Both the position numbers and the translations under genes were made by a program. This document shows, one piece after another, positions 35,316-43,152 of a DNA stretch of 50,593 bases. The stretch spans positions 1-50,593 of the forward strand of contig JAEYOL010000199.1 of NCBI GenBank assembly GCA_023411775.1, given 5' to 3'. Origin of the DNA: Bacteroidota bacterium (GTDB lineage Bacteria > Bacteroidota > Bacteroidia > Chitinophagales > Chitinophagaceae). Every line of letters starts with the position of its first letter. The first letter of the stretch is position 1. The notes under the pieces were generated by a model. The model was not told the origin of the DNA and ran no database searches. It saw nothing but the letters and a program-made list of their open reading frames with translations.

Positions 35316-35804
35316 ATGCAGACGATCACGATAAATAATGATAAGCAGAGCCTGAATAATGTAACAGTTGGTGAGAACGTTCGCATTTTCAATTTTGTCA
35401 ATGCTTACGGCTGCAGTATCGATGACAACAGCAAGGTGGGTGCTTTTGTGGAAATACAGAAAGGGGTTTCTATCGGTAAGAATTGTAAAATTTCCAGCCA
35501 TAGCTTTTTATGCGAAGGCGTGCATGTCGAGGACAACGTGTTTATCGGCCATGGTGTGATGTTTACCAACGACCTTTTTCCCCGTGCTACAAACCCTGAT
35601 GGCAGCCAGCAAACCGATGCTGACTGGACCGTGATCGAAACACATGTAAAAAAAGGGGCTTCGATCGGCAGCAATGCCACGATCCTTTGCGGAATTACAA
35701 TTGGTGAAAATGCACTGGTTGGAGCAGGAGCAGTGGTCACGAAGGATGTACCGGCCAATACAGTAGTAGCAGGAAGCCCGGCAAAAGTTATAAAAACAAT
35801 TTAA
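35316..35804 (+). CDS. Left-handed beta-helix N-acetyltransferase (WbpD/WlbB-like)
   Basis: A 162-residue acyltransferase with hexapeptide repeats through most of its length: isoleucine/valine-led units such as VGAFVEI, IGKNCKI, VEDNVFIG, IGSNATIL and IGENALVGAGAVVTKDVPANTVVAGSPAKVI. GHGVMFTNDLFPRA is the kind of loop where these sugar N-acetyltransferases place a His and an Asn. In the proposed pathway it acetylates the 3-amino group made by the neighbouring aminotransferase to give a 2,3-diacetamido uronic acid. It lies one base after the Gfo/Idh gene and 12 bases before the aminotransferase gene. Confidence 0.9.
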   Translation: MQTITINNDKQSLNNVTVGENVRIFNFVNAYGCSIDDNSKVGAFVEIQKGVSIGKNCKISSHSFLCEGVHVEDNVFIGHGVMFTNDLFPRATNPDGSQQTDADWTVIETHVKKGASIGSNATILCGITIGENALVGAGAVVTKDVPANTVVAGSPAKVIKTI

Positions 35805-35816
35805 TTATACGTACAA

Positions 35817-36941
35817 ATGGTAAACACAATCATAGATAAAAAAATACCCTGTCTCGACCTAAGCGGTCAACATCGCCAGGTAAAGGAAGAGATATTTGCA
35901 GCATTTGAAAAAGTCTACGAAAAAACCGCTTTTTCTGGTGGCCCTTTTGTTGCTGAGTTTGAAAAATCCTTTGCGGAATTTTGTGAAACGCCCTACGCTG
36001 TGGGTGTAAGCAACGGTACTACTGCGCTACACCTGGCCATGCTGACATTGGGAGTTGGTGCGGGCGATGAAGTGATCATCCCTGCCAATACATTTATCGC
36101 GACCGCATGGGGAGTAAGCCATGCCGGTGCCACACCTGTATTTGTGGATTGCGATCCCAATACCTGGGAGATTGATGTAACTAAAATTGAGGAGAAGATC
36201 ACACCACGTACTAAAGCGATTATCGGTGTACACCTGTATGGGCAGCCTTTCGATATTGACGCCGTCGCGGAAATTTGTAAAAAACACAACCTTCTTTTTA
36301 TCGAGGATGCCGCACAGGCGCAGGGTGCACGGTATAAGGGTAAACCCGCCGGGGGCTTTGGTGAAATGGCATGTTTTAGTTTTTACCCCGGTAAAAATCT
36401 CGGTGCCTGCGGCGAAGCGGGCGGGATCACAACCAACCATGAGAAGTATGCAAAACACCTGCAAAGCCTGCGCAACCACGGATGCGTGGAAAGATATTAT
36501 CATGACGAGGTCGGTTACAACTATCGCATGGGTGGCCTGGAAGGTGCTTCGCTCAGCGTAAAACTTAAGTACCTGCAGGGTTGGAACGATCGTCGCAGGG
36601 CAATCGCGAGTCGCTATTTATCAGAAATAAAAAACCCGGCTATCAAGATGCAATCGCAACCTGCCTGGGCGGATTCGGTATTCCACCTGTTTGTGGTGAC
36701 AACGGAAGACAAAGACAGCTTTGTAAAATACCTCGCGGAAAATAATATTAACGCTGCTTTTCACTACCCGGTCCCCTGTCATTTGCAAAAAGCTTACGCA
36801 CATCTGGGATATAAACAGGGCGACTTCCCTCACTCGGAATACCTGGCCGCGCATTGCGTGTCACTGCCGATGTATGCGGAATTAACCGATTCGGATGTAG
36901 ATTATGTTATAAATGTGGTAAACCAGTATGCCGGCAATTAA
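35817..36941 (+). CDS. DegT/DnrJ/EryC1/StrS aminotransferase (WbpE/WlbC-like)
   Basis: PLP-dependent nucleotide-sugar aminotransferase of 374 residues. The PLP Lys is K193 in SFYPGKNLGACGEAG; GTTALHLAML, EDAAQAQGARYKG and NYRMGGLEGASL are all family motifs. By position it should add an amino group to the 3-keto-uronic acid made by the Gfo/Idh enzyme, using glutamate. Gene order dehydrogenase, acetyltransferase, aminotransferase is that of known 2,3-diacetamido-uronic-acid loci. Its last 14 bases overlap the next gene, which suggests coupled translation. Confidence 0.93.
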   Translation: MVNTIIDKKIPCLDLSGQHRQVKEEIFAAFEKVYEKTAFSGGPFVAEFEKSFAEFCETPYAVGVSNGTTALHLAMLTLGVGAGDEVIIPANTFIATAWGVSHAGATPVFVDCDPNTWEIDVTKIEEKITPRTKAIIGVHLYGQPFDIDAVAEICKKHNLLFIEDAAQAQGARYKGKPAGGFGEMACFSFYPGKNLGACGEAGGITTNHEKYAKHLQSLRNHGCVERYYHDEVGYNYRMGGLEGASLSVKLKYLQGWNDRRRAIASRYLSEIKNPAIKMQSQPAWADSVFHLFVVTTEDKDSFVKYLAENNINAAFHYPVPCHLQKAYAHLGYKQGDFPHSEYLAAHCVSLPMYAELTDSDVDYVINVVNQYAGN

Positions 36942-37968
36942 AAATAAGATCGAAGAAGCAGTAAAAAGACTGGAACTGGACCTGGCCGGCAAAGTGGTTT
37001 TAACCGAAGCAGCAACCGGCGCTTATATTGTTACACCTGTCCTGGCCGCCCTGGCAGGAGCAGAAGTGTACGCCTTTACAAAAAGTACACGGTACGGAAC
37101 TGTTGAGGAAGTAAAAAAGAGTACGACCGACCTGCTTGCCGAATTTGGGGATCGCGACCTGAAACTAACAGTAATTGATAAACTCACACCTGAAATAATT
37201 GCAAAAGCTGACATTATCACCAATTCCGGTCACCTGCGACCTTTAGATAGCGCGAAATTGCAATACGCAAAAGACAATGTTGTAATACCTTTAATGTACG
37301 AAGCATGGGAATGGCGCGACGCTGACCTGGATATAGAACATTGCAAAAAGCGCGGTATAGTGATAGGGGCAACCAACGAAAGACATCCCGGTGTGGATGT
37401 GTTTAATTACCTTGGAGATATGGCCCTGAAAATGATCTTTGACGCGGGCATGTGTCCCTATAAGAACAAGTTTATCCTTGTCTGCAATAATGATTTCGGG
37501 CCTTTTATTGCAAAAGTAGTGAGCAGGGTTTGCGAGGGGCTGGCCGTATGCGATACTGAGGCGAACAGGCATAAATATGATGGAATGGATATCGACTGGA
37601 TCGGGAACTTCCCGGATATCGACATTCCAGAGAAATACCGCAATAGTGAAGCGGTGATATTTACCGCTTACCCGTTTGATAAATCCTGGATCGGTGATGA
37701 GAACCTGCCAATACCAGTCAGGAAAATAAGTGAAGGCGCACCCGGCGCTTTGTTATTGAGATATGCGGGTGATATTGATGAGTCCTATTGTAATGACCGT
37801 ATTGAGTTTTATCCGGCTCATGTGCATTCAGGACATATGGGTATTCTCCCATCTGCCATTGGCAACGATCCGATTACACGTTTACAATCGGGCGGGCTAA
37901 AAGTGGGGGAACTCCTGCTGAAGAAGCAAACACAATACCAGGGTATAAACCTGGTAGATTTAATATAA
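36928..37968 (+). CDS. Unrecognised 346-residue enzyme, Rossmann-like
   Basis: I cannot name the family. The protein is soluble with no signal. Features: an early TEAATGAYIVTPVLAALAGA stretch that could be a Rossmann strand-turn-helix; ADIITNSGHLRPLDSAKL, which recalls the cofactor-binding turn of 2-hydroxyacid dehydrogenase or S-adenosylhomocysteinase-like proteins; TNERHPGVDVFNYLGDMAL; and a His-rich end FYPAHVHSGHMGILPSAIG. Four cysteines (residues about 139, 178, 189, 204) are not in a metal pattern. It overlaps the aminotransferase gene by 14 bases and precedes the GNAT gene by 6 bases, so it belongs to the same unit, probably acting on the same sugar or acyl group. Confidence 0.7.
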   Translation: MPAIKNKIEEAVKRLELDLAGKVVLTEAATGAYIVTPVLAALAGAEVYAFTKSTRYGTVEEVKKSTTDLLAEFGDRDLKLTVIDKLTPEIIAKADIITNSGHLRPLDSAKLQYAKDNVVIPLMYEAWEWRDADLDIEHCKKRGIVIGATNERHPGVDVFNYLGDMALKMIFDAGMCPYKNKFILVCNNDFGPFIAKVVSRVCEGLAVCDTEANRHKYDGMDIDWIGNFPDIDIPEKYRNSEAVIFTAYPFDKSWIGDENLPIPVRKISEGAPGALLLRYAGDIDESYCNDRIEFYPAHVHSGHMGILPSAIGNDPITRLQSGGLKVGELLLKKQTQYQGINLVDLI

Positions 37969-37974
37969 AAACCA

Positions 37975-38526
37975 ATGATCTCGATCAGGGGGAAAAAGAC
38001 GATTCTTACTGAGATAACTGAAGCTGATGCAGAGGATATTCTCAGGTTGAGGAATGACCCTGCTCACAATAAATTCCTGTTTCAAAAGCCAATAAGCCCG
38101 GAGGAACAGATCAACTGGATCAAGCGTAATAAAGATGATGTGAAAGGCCGCAATTTTAAAGTGACCAACCTTGCCAACGAGTTCAAAGGCACGATCTCGA
38201 TCTATAATATTGTGGATGGGAGAGGGGAGTTTGGCAGGTATATCGTCACCAATCCTGTACACGCCATCGAATCGGAATACCTGCTACTCGATATGTGTTT
38301 CGGACAGATGGGGCTTAAATCGGTTTATTGCCAGACAAATATTGAGAACAATCCGGTCTGGCGGCAACATACTAAACTGGGATTTCGGGAAATTGAACGG
38401 AAAGAAGTGATCGTGGGGACAGACTCTTCTGTAAAAGTCATAGCAATTATACAGGAGATCACCGCGGAAGAGTTTAAGGCTTTCAATTATGAGAAGATCA
38501 TCAGTCTTATAAATTTTTTTGATTGA
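37975..38526 (+). CDS. GNAT acetyltransferase (RimJ/RimL-like), glycan locus
   Basis: A 183-residue GNAT protein with the order typical of RimJ/PseH-like members: a short N-terminal strand pair (MISIRGKKTILTEITEADAEDILRLRN is the usual opening), GEFGRYIVTNPVHAIESEYLLLDMCFGQMGL in the acyl-CoA region, and NPVWRQHTKLGFREIERKEV. In sugar loci such enzymes acylate an amino group of a nucleotide sugar; with an acyl carrier protein and FkbH-like gene just downstream, the donor may be acyl-ACP. It follows the 346-residue gene by 6 bases, and its TGA is two bases from the next ATG. Confidence 0.82.
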   Translation: MISIRGKKTILTEITEADAEDILRLRNDPAHNKFLFQKPISPEEQINWIKRNKDDVKGRNFKVTNLANEFKGTISIYNIVDGRGEFGRYIVTNPVHAIESEYLLLDMCFGQMGLKSVYCQTNIENNPVWRQHTKLGFREIERKEVIVGTDSSVKVIAIIQEITAEEFKAFNYEKIISLINFFD

Positions 38527-38528
38527 CA

Positions 38529-38909
38529 ATGACGTTGCATCATATAGGATACGTGGTAAAGGATATTAAACAGTATGAAAAAAACTTGCTATTTGAAAAA
38601 AAGATCAGGGAATTATTCGATCCGGTTCAAAATAGTCAATTGGCCGTGTATAGTAATTTCAACAATTCCTTTATTGAACTGATACAACCCCTGAACGAAA
38701 AATCCTTTACCTATAATTTTCTCCAAAAGAACGGTGGCGGTTACCATCACCTTTGCTATGAGCTGAACTCGGTAGCGGAATTAAAGAAAATTGCATCGGC
38801 GCAAAAGCTGATCACGATAAAAGGGCCATTTCCAGCCATCCTGTTCGACAACCGCCGTGTTTGGTTTTATTACACACGGAACAAGCAGATAGTTGAATTC
38901 GTTATTTAG
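38529..38909 (+). CDS. VOC superfamily (glyoxalase/epimerase-like) protein
   Basis: A 126-residue vicinal-oxygen-chelate protein. ATG at 38529 is preferred to a TTG two codons earlier and gives the usual start MTLHHIGYVVKDI. The candidate metal ligands are H4 or H5 in LHHIGYVV, the His pair in GGYHHLCYEL, and the Glu in IVEFVI at the end, the normal spacing for methylmalonyl-CoA epimerase-like members. The reaction is unknown; with FkbH and ACP next to it an epimerase or acyl-modifying step on an ACP- or CoA-bound acid is a plausible guess. FkbH-like gene follows after 5 bases. Confidence 0.8.
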   Translation: MTLHHIGYVVKDIKQYEKNLLFEKKIRELFDPVQNSQLAVYSNFNNSFIELIQPLNEKSFTYNFLQKNGGGYHHLCYELNSVAELKKIASAQKLITIKGPFPAILFDNRRVWFYYTRNKQIVEFVI

Positions 38910-38914
38910 ACTAT

Positions 38915-40450
38915 ATGAATATCGCCGTCATTTCGGATGTGACATTTGACCTCGTGTTGAAACAATGGGAACCTGGAAGGGATCTTGTTGTGAAGAAATA
39001 CGTGTATGCCGGGCAAATCGTTCCAGAATTGATGACAATCGACGGTCAGCTTGGAGATATTGACATCCTGGTCGTTCATTTCGACAGCTATTTTTATCGC
39101 TATACCGATGAATATATTGCGCAGATCCTCGACGCTGTAAACAATATTGCCCGCGGGTTCACAGGTACGGTGCTTGTTTCAAACCATCTTTCAGACGGAC
39201 GACATGTGTCCGTTTTAAAAAAGAACATTGGTCAGCACGAACAAACGGTGCTGGAACTCGATGCCAAGCTAAAAAATACCCTCGACAGCAGCAATATTTA
39301 CTTTTACGATGTAAAAAAGCTGATCACTTCACTTGGAATTAATAACGCGTATAATTTTAATCTGGGGTTTTTATACCAGATGCCCTATACCAAAAGCATG
39401 ACGGGTATGCTGGCCGCTGAGCTGGCGTCGATGATGCGGTTTGTCAGCGCACCGGAAAAAAAGGCCATCCTCGTTGACTGTGACAATACACTTTGGAAAG
39501 GCATTCTCGGCGAGGATGGGATTGAGGGTATCCAGTGCGACCGTAACGCGCAGGGGGTAATGTACTTCCAGTTCCAGGAGTTCTTGCTGGATAAGAAAAA
39601 AGAGGGTTTTATCCTGGGACTCTGTTCAAAGAATAACGAATCAGATGTAAAAACGGCGTTTGAAAAATTGAACATGCCGCTCAAGTGGGATGATTTCCTC
39701 GTGAAAAAGGTTAATTGGCAGAATAAGATAGAAAACCTGAAAGAGGCGGCCAAAGAGCTGAATTTTGGGCTTGACTCGTTCGTGTTTATTGACGATAGTG
39801 AATTCGAGCTGCAGTCGGTCAACATGCTCCTGCCTGAAGTGACGACAAGAAAACTATCCCCTGTTTATGATGATTTTCTGCGGCTCACGGATGATTATTG
39901 TTTTAAAAGAAAACGGGTCACCAGGGAGGATCTTGAAAAAAATGAGCAATACCTCGCCGAGCAGAAAAGAAACGATGCTAAATCCAGCTTTCAATCATTT
40001 GAAGAATATATAGCAAGCCTGGGCATTAAATCGGGGATCACTATTAATAATCTGACCGATTTGCCAAGGTTATCGCAGCTTACCGAGAAAACCAACCAGT
40101 TCAACTTTAATAAGGAATCGCTTAGCATAGCGGCGCTCGAAAAGTTGATTGCCGATGGCAACCTCGTCTATGGGCTGAGGGTGTCGGACAAATTCGGGGA
40201 CTACGGCCTGGTAGGTCTTATATTGGTAGAACTGGATGGAAACACAGGTATCATGCGCAATTTCCTGATGAGCTGTCGTGCCCTGGGGCGGCTGATCGAG
40301 AACGAGTTTTTTGACTATGTGACAAATGACCTGGAGGGAAGAGGGGTACAGTTGAAAGAGATCCTGTTTAAACCGACAGCGAAGAACGAGCCGGCAAGGC
40401 AATTTATGGATAAGCTTGAAACAGCAGCAAAAAAGGGTATAACTGCTTAG
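38915..40450 (+). CDS. Large FkbH-like HAD-IIIC family protein
   Basis: A 511-residue protein of the FkbH class. Parts: N-terminal domain (1-180) of the type found in the long forms; HAD-IIIC phosphatase domain with D188 and D190 in LVDCDNTLWKG, LGLCSKNNESDV, and FVFIDDSEFE; and a C-terminal GNAT-like domain from about 365. In polyketide pathways FkbH removes phosphate from 1,3-bisphosphoglycerate and transfers the glyceryl unit to an acyl carrier protein. The ACP gene 31 bases downstream is consistent with the same chemistry. In a glycan locus the acyl group is likely to end up on an amino sugar; that is inference. Confidence 0.88.
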   Translation: MNIAVISDVTFDLVLKQWEPGRDLVVKKYVYAGQIVPELMTIDGQLGDIDILVVHFDSYFYRYTDEYIAQILDAVNNIARGFTGTVLVSNHLSDGRHVSVLKKNIGQHEQTVLELDAKLKNTLDSSNIYFYDVKKLITSLGINNAYNFNLGFLYQMPYTKSMTGMLAAELASMMRFVSAPEKKAILVDCDNTLWKGILGEDGIEGIQCDRNAQGVMYFQFQEFLLDKKKEGFILGLCSKNNESDVKTAFEKLNMPLKWDDFLVKKVNWQNKIENLKEAAKELNFGLDSFVFIDDSEFELQSVNMLLPEVTTRKLSPVYDDFLRLTDDYCFKRKRVTREDLEKNEQYLAEQKRNDAKSSFQSFEEYIASLGIKSGITINNLTDLPRLSQLTEKTNQFNFNKESLSIAALEKLIADGNLVYGLRVSDKFGDYGLVGLILVELDGNTGIMRNFLMSCRALGRLIENEFFDYVTNDLEGRGVQLKEILFKPTAKNEPARQFMDKLETAAKKGITA

Positions 40451-40481
40451 AAATTGTAATATTTTTCACTAATTTTCTGCT

Positions 40482-40754
40482 ATGATACGTAACGTTATGA
40501 ACGAAAACCAGACCAGTGAGCTGTTGAAGTCGATTCAGCAGGTTTTCAAGCTGGCTATGGGCAGCGATATCAATGTCAATATTGATACCGAAAAGGAGAT
40601 GGTGCTGGAATGGGATTCCCTCAATCACCTGAACCTGGTTGTTGAGTTGGAAAATTCGTTCGACCTGGGTTTATCCATGGAGGAAATTGAAGAACTTAAT
40701 TCGGTGAGAGGCATCATTGACCTCATCAATTCAAGGAAGGCCACCAAAGGATAA
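40482..40754 (+). CDS. Acyl carrier protein
   Basis: A 90-residue acyl carrier protein. The phosphopantetheine site is S46 in EWDSLNHLNLVVELENSF, with the WDSL variant of the DSL motif typical of specialised rather than fatty-acid ACPs. Acidic helices (SMEEIEELNSV) follow. ATG at 40482 or 40497 are both possible starts. It lies 31 bases after the FkbH-like gene; the two form a natural pair in which the ACP would carry the glyceryl or other acyl unit. It is probably not the housekeeping AcpP, which is normally linked to fabF. Confidence 0.9.
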   Translation: MIRNVMNENQTSELLKSIQQVFKLAMGSDINVNIDTEKEMVLEWDSLNHLNLVVELENSFDLGLSMEEIEELNSVRGIIDLINSRKATKG

Positions 40755-40878
40755 GCTTTATTTCAGGAAGTCTCCAATGTCATTATTGCAGGTAAATTAG
40801 TACGACAACAAGTACAACGCTCACGCAGCAGTTAATGCTGCCGGTTATTGCTTAAACAAACGAACCATAATAAAAAAA

Positions 40879-41817
40879 ATGCGACCAAAGATCAGTGTTA
40901 TCAGTCCCTTTTTAAACGAATCCGGCAACATTGAAAATTATGTGAACTCAATCAATAATTTTTTCGTCAACAAGCCGTATTCAGCCGAGGTCATCCTGGT
41001 GGATGATGGATCTACTGATAATTCAATTGAATTGCTGCAATCGCTGCAATTCGGTGACTATGAAATAAAGATCATCAAACTGTCAAAGAACTTTGGAGCA
41101 CAGGCGGCCGTAAGAGCGGGGGTGCAGCATGCCACCGGCGATTACATCACATTTCTGCCTGCCGATCTGCAGGATCCGCTCGACCTGATCGACCTGAGCC
41201 TTCAAAAGGTGGAAGAACAGAACGCGGATATAGTTTACGCCTTTCGTAAAACAACAAATAATTCATTTTTTGAAAGCATATTCTCACAGTTCTACGCTTA
41301 CCTGATGAAAAAATTCGTCAGCTCGAAATTTCCGGGTAAGGGATTTGATATCGTTTTTTTCAACCGGAAGGTGAAAGAGAACCTTGATCAGAACATAGAA
41401 TTGAACTCATCTATACAACTGCAGATATTCACACTGGGGTATAAATCGGAGAATGTTTATTACGACAAGGCAGAACGTAAAGTGGGTAAGTCAAAATGGA
41501 CTTTTTCCAAAAAGATAAAGCTGTTCATCGACTCTTTTGTGGCATTCTCGTTTGCGCCCATCAGGCTGGTGTCGATGGTAGGCATTCTATTCTTCATACT
41601 CGGTTCGATTTGGACGATCTATATCATCCTTCGTAAGATATTATTTGATGACCTCGCATCTGGCTGGCCTGCCCTGATGTCTATTCTGATGGTAGGGTTT
41701 GGCATTACCAATATTTCACTTGGCATCATCGCGGAGTATCTTTGGCGTACCCTGGACGCCAGCAGGAAAAGACCTTTGTTTATCGTTGACGAGATCATAG
41801 ACCTGAAGCAAAAATGA
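40879..41817 (+). CDS. GT2 glycosyltransferase, DPM1/GtrB-like
   Basis: A 312-residue inner-membrane-associated glycosyltransferase with GT-A fold. The nucleotide-sugar metal motif is ILVDDGSTD (D42, D43) and the second acidic site LPADLQDP (D96, D99). Two C-terminal membrane helices follow at about 232-258 and 268-290, as in enzymes that make polyprenyl-phosphate-linked sugars (GtrB, ArnC). The product would be a lipid-linked monosaccharide flipped by the four-helix protein encoded next, whose ATG overlaps this stop in the ATGA form. It starts 124 bases after the ACP gene, so a separate internal promoter is possible. Confidence 0.9.
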   Translation: MRPKISVISPFLNESGNIENYVNSINNFFVNKPYSAEVILVDDGSTDNSIELLQSLQFGDYEIKIIKLSKNFGAQAAVRAGVQHATGDYITFLPADLQDPLDLIDLSLQKVEEQNADIVYAFRKTTNNSFFESIFSQFYAYLMKKFVSSKFPGKGFDIVFFNRKVKENLDQNIELNSSIQLQIFTLGYKSENVYYDKAERKVGKSKWTFSKKIKLFIDSFVAFSFAPIRLVSMVGILFFILGSIWTIYIILRKILFDDLASGWPALMSILMVGFGITNISLGIIAEYLWRTLDASRKRPLFIVDEIIDLKQK

Positions 41818-42182
41818 TAAAAGCAGTAATATATTGTTTCCTGTATGCAATGCTCAACGTATCAGGTGCAGCAATCATAAAATGGAAACTAAAGGGAAGG
41901 GTGCTGAATTCTTTTTCAGACTGGCTGCAATTCCTGCTGAACCTACAGGTAATTGGTGCATTCGTGATCATTTTTGTTTCAGCCCTGGTAATGTTTAAGG
42001 CTTTGTCGGCAGCCAATTTTACCTTCGTGATTCCTGTGTCGGCCGGCATCAATTTCATATTGACCATCGTAGCCGGATACTATATTTTCAAAGATCATTT
42101 AAACCTGGCATCGTTTATTGGGTTCGCCCTGATCATTTCAGGTATCATATTATTAAGTATAAACAACGCACATCATGCATAA
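41814..42182 (+). CDS. Four-helix EamA/ArnE-like transporter (putative lipid-linked sugar flippase)
   Basis: A 122-residue protein with four membrane helices and no large loops, of the EamA/SMR-like half-transporter type. PVSAGINFILTIVAGYYIFKDHL is typical of EamA helix 3-4. ArnE/ArnF and small GtrA-like proteins with this form move polyprenyl-phosphate sugars across the membrane. The gene starts inside the stop of the GT2 gene (ATGA) and its own end overlaps the following epimerase gene by 8 bases. Coupled translation with a polyprenyl-phosphate glycosyltransferase supports a flippase role; drug efflux is the alternative. Confidence 0.8.
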   Translation: MIKAVIYCFLYAMLNVSGAAIIKWKLKGRVLNSFSDWLQFLLNLQVIGAFVIIFVSALVMFKALSAANFTFVIPVSAGINFILTIVAGYYIFKDHLNLASFIGFALIISGIILLSINNAHHA

Positions 42183-43152
42183 TAAAGTTAAAGACAGTAC
42201 TATCCTCGTTACCGGCGGCGCAGGCTTTATCGGTTCCTATGTGATCGAAGAGCTTATACCCCTGCAGCCCCGGAAGATCATCATCATCGACAATTTCATC
42301 CGTGGCAGCCGTGAGAACATGAAATCTTTTATAAACAACCCGATCGTCGAGCTGCATGAAGCAGATATCCGCGATACAACTGTCCTGGAGAATTGCATTG
42401 CCGGCTGCGACTATGTTTTTCATATGGCTGCACTCCGTATCAACGCCTGCGCAGCTAACCCACGCGAGGGGTTTGACGTGATGCTTAAATCCACTTTCGA
42501 AGTCGCCGACCTGTGTATGAAGTACAAGGTAAAAAAAGTGATCTATAGCTCAAGTGCTTCAGTTTACGGGCTGGCCCAGCATTTCCCAACGCCTGAAACG
42601 GATAATCCATATAATAACCAAACCTTCTATGGCGCTGCGAAAATGTGGGGTGAACAACTTTTCAGGAGCTACAAGTTTATGTATGGCCTGGATTATGTTG
42701 CCCTTCGCTATTTTAACGCCTATGGCCCAAGGATGGATACAGATGGCAAATACACCGAGGTAATGATCAAATGGCTCGATTGTATCCGTGATGGCAGAAA
42801 CCCATTGATCTACGGGGACGGTTCTACCACCATGGATTTTGTATATGTAAGAGATATCGCCCGTGCAAATGTGGCCGCTTTACAGGCCGATGTAACTGAC
42901 GAGGCATTTAACATCGGCAATTGCGAGGAAACAAGTCTTAAGCAACTCCTGGAAGTGTTGTTGAAAGTGAACGATTCAAACCTTGAGCCCGAATACAGGG
43001 AAGAGAACTCCATCAATCCCGTAAGCCGCCGACTTGCCGATATCAGCAAGGCAAAGGAGCTGCTCGGATTCACACCTACTGTTAGCCTTGAACAGGGCAT
43101 GAAAGAGCTCAGTAAATGGTATTTCGATAAAATTAAAATAACTGTCAACTAA
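42175..43152 (+). CDS. NAD-dependent sugar epimerase/dehydratase (extended SDR)
   Basis: Extended short-chain dehydrogenase of 325 residues acting on a nucleotide sugar. TGGAGFIGSYV at 14-24 binds NAD; SSSASVYG at 125-132 and the catalytic Y152-x3-K156 (FYGAAKMWGE) are intact. The form most resembles UDP-glucose/UDP-GlcNAc 4-epimerases (GalE, WbpP) and 4,6-dehydratases of the same clan; I cannot separate them with certainty. With a DegT aminotransferase beginning in its last base, a keto-sugar product that is then aminated is plausible, which would favour a dehydratase-type activity. Confidence 0.9.
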   Translation: MHNKVKDSTILVTGGAGFIGSYVIEELIPLQPRKIIIIDNFIRGSRENMKSFINNPIVELHEADIRDTTVLENCIAGCDYVFHMAALRINACAANPREGFDVMLKSTFEVADLCMKYKVKKVIYSSSASVYGLAQHFPTPETDNPYNNQTFYGAAKMWGEQLFRSYKFMYGLDYVALRYFNAYGPRMDTDGKYTEVMIKWLDCIRDGRNPLIYGDGSTTMDFVYVRDIARANVAALQADVTDEAFNIGNCEETSLKQLLEVLLKVNDSNLEPEYREENSINPVSRRLADISKAKELLGFTPTVSLEQGMKELSKWYFDKIKITVN

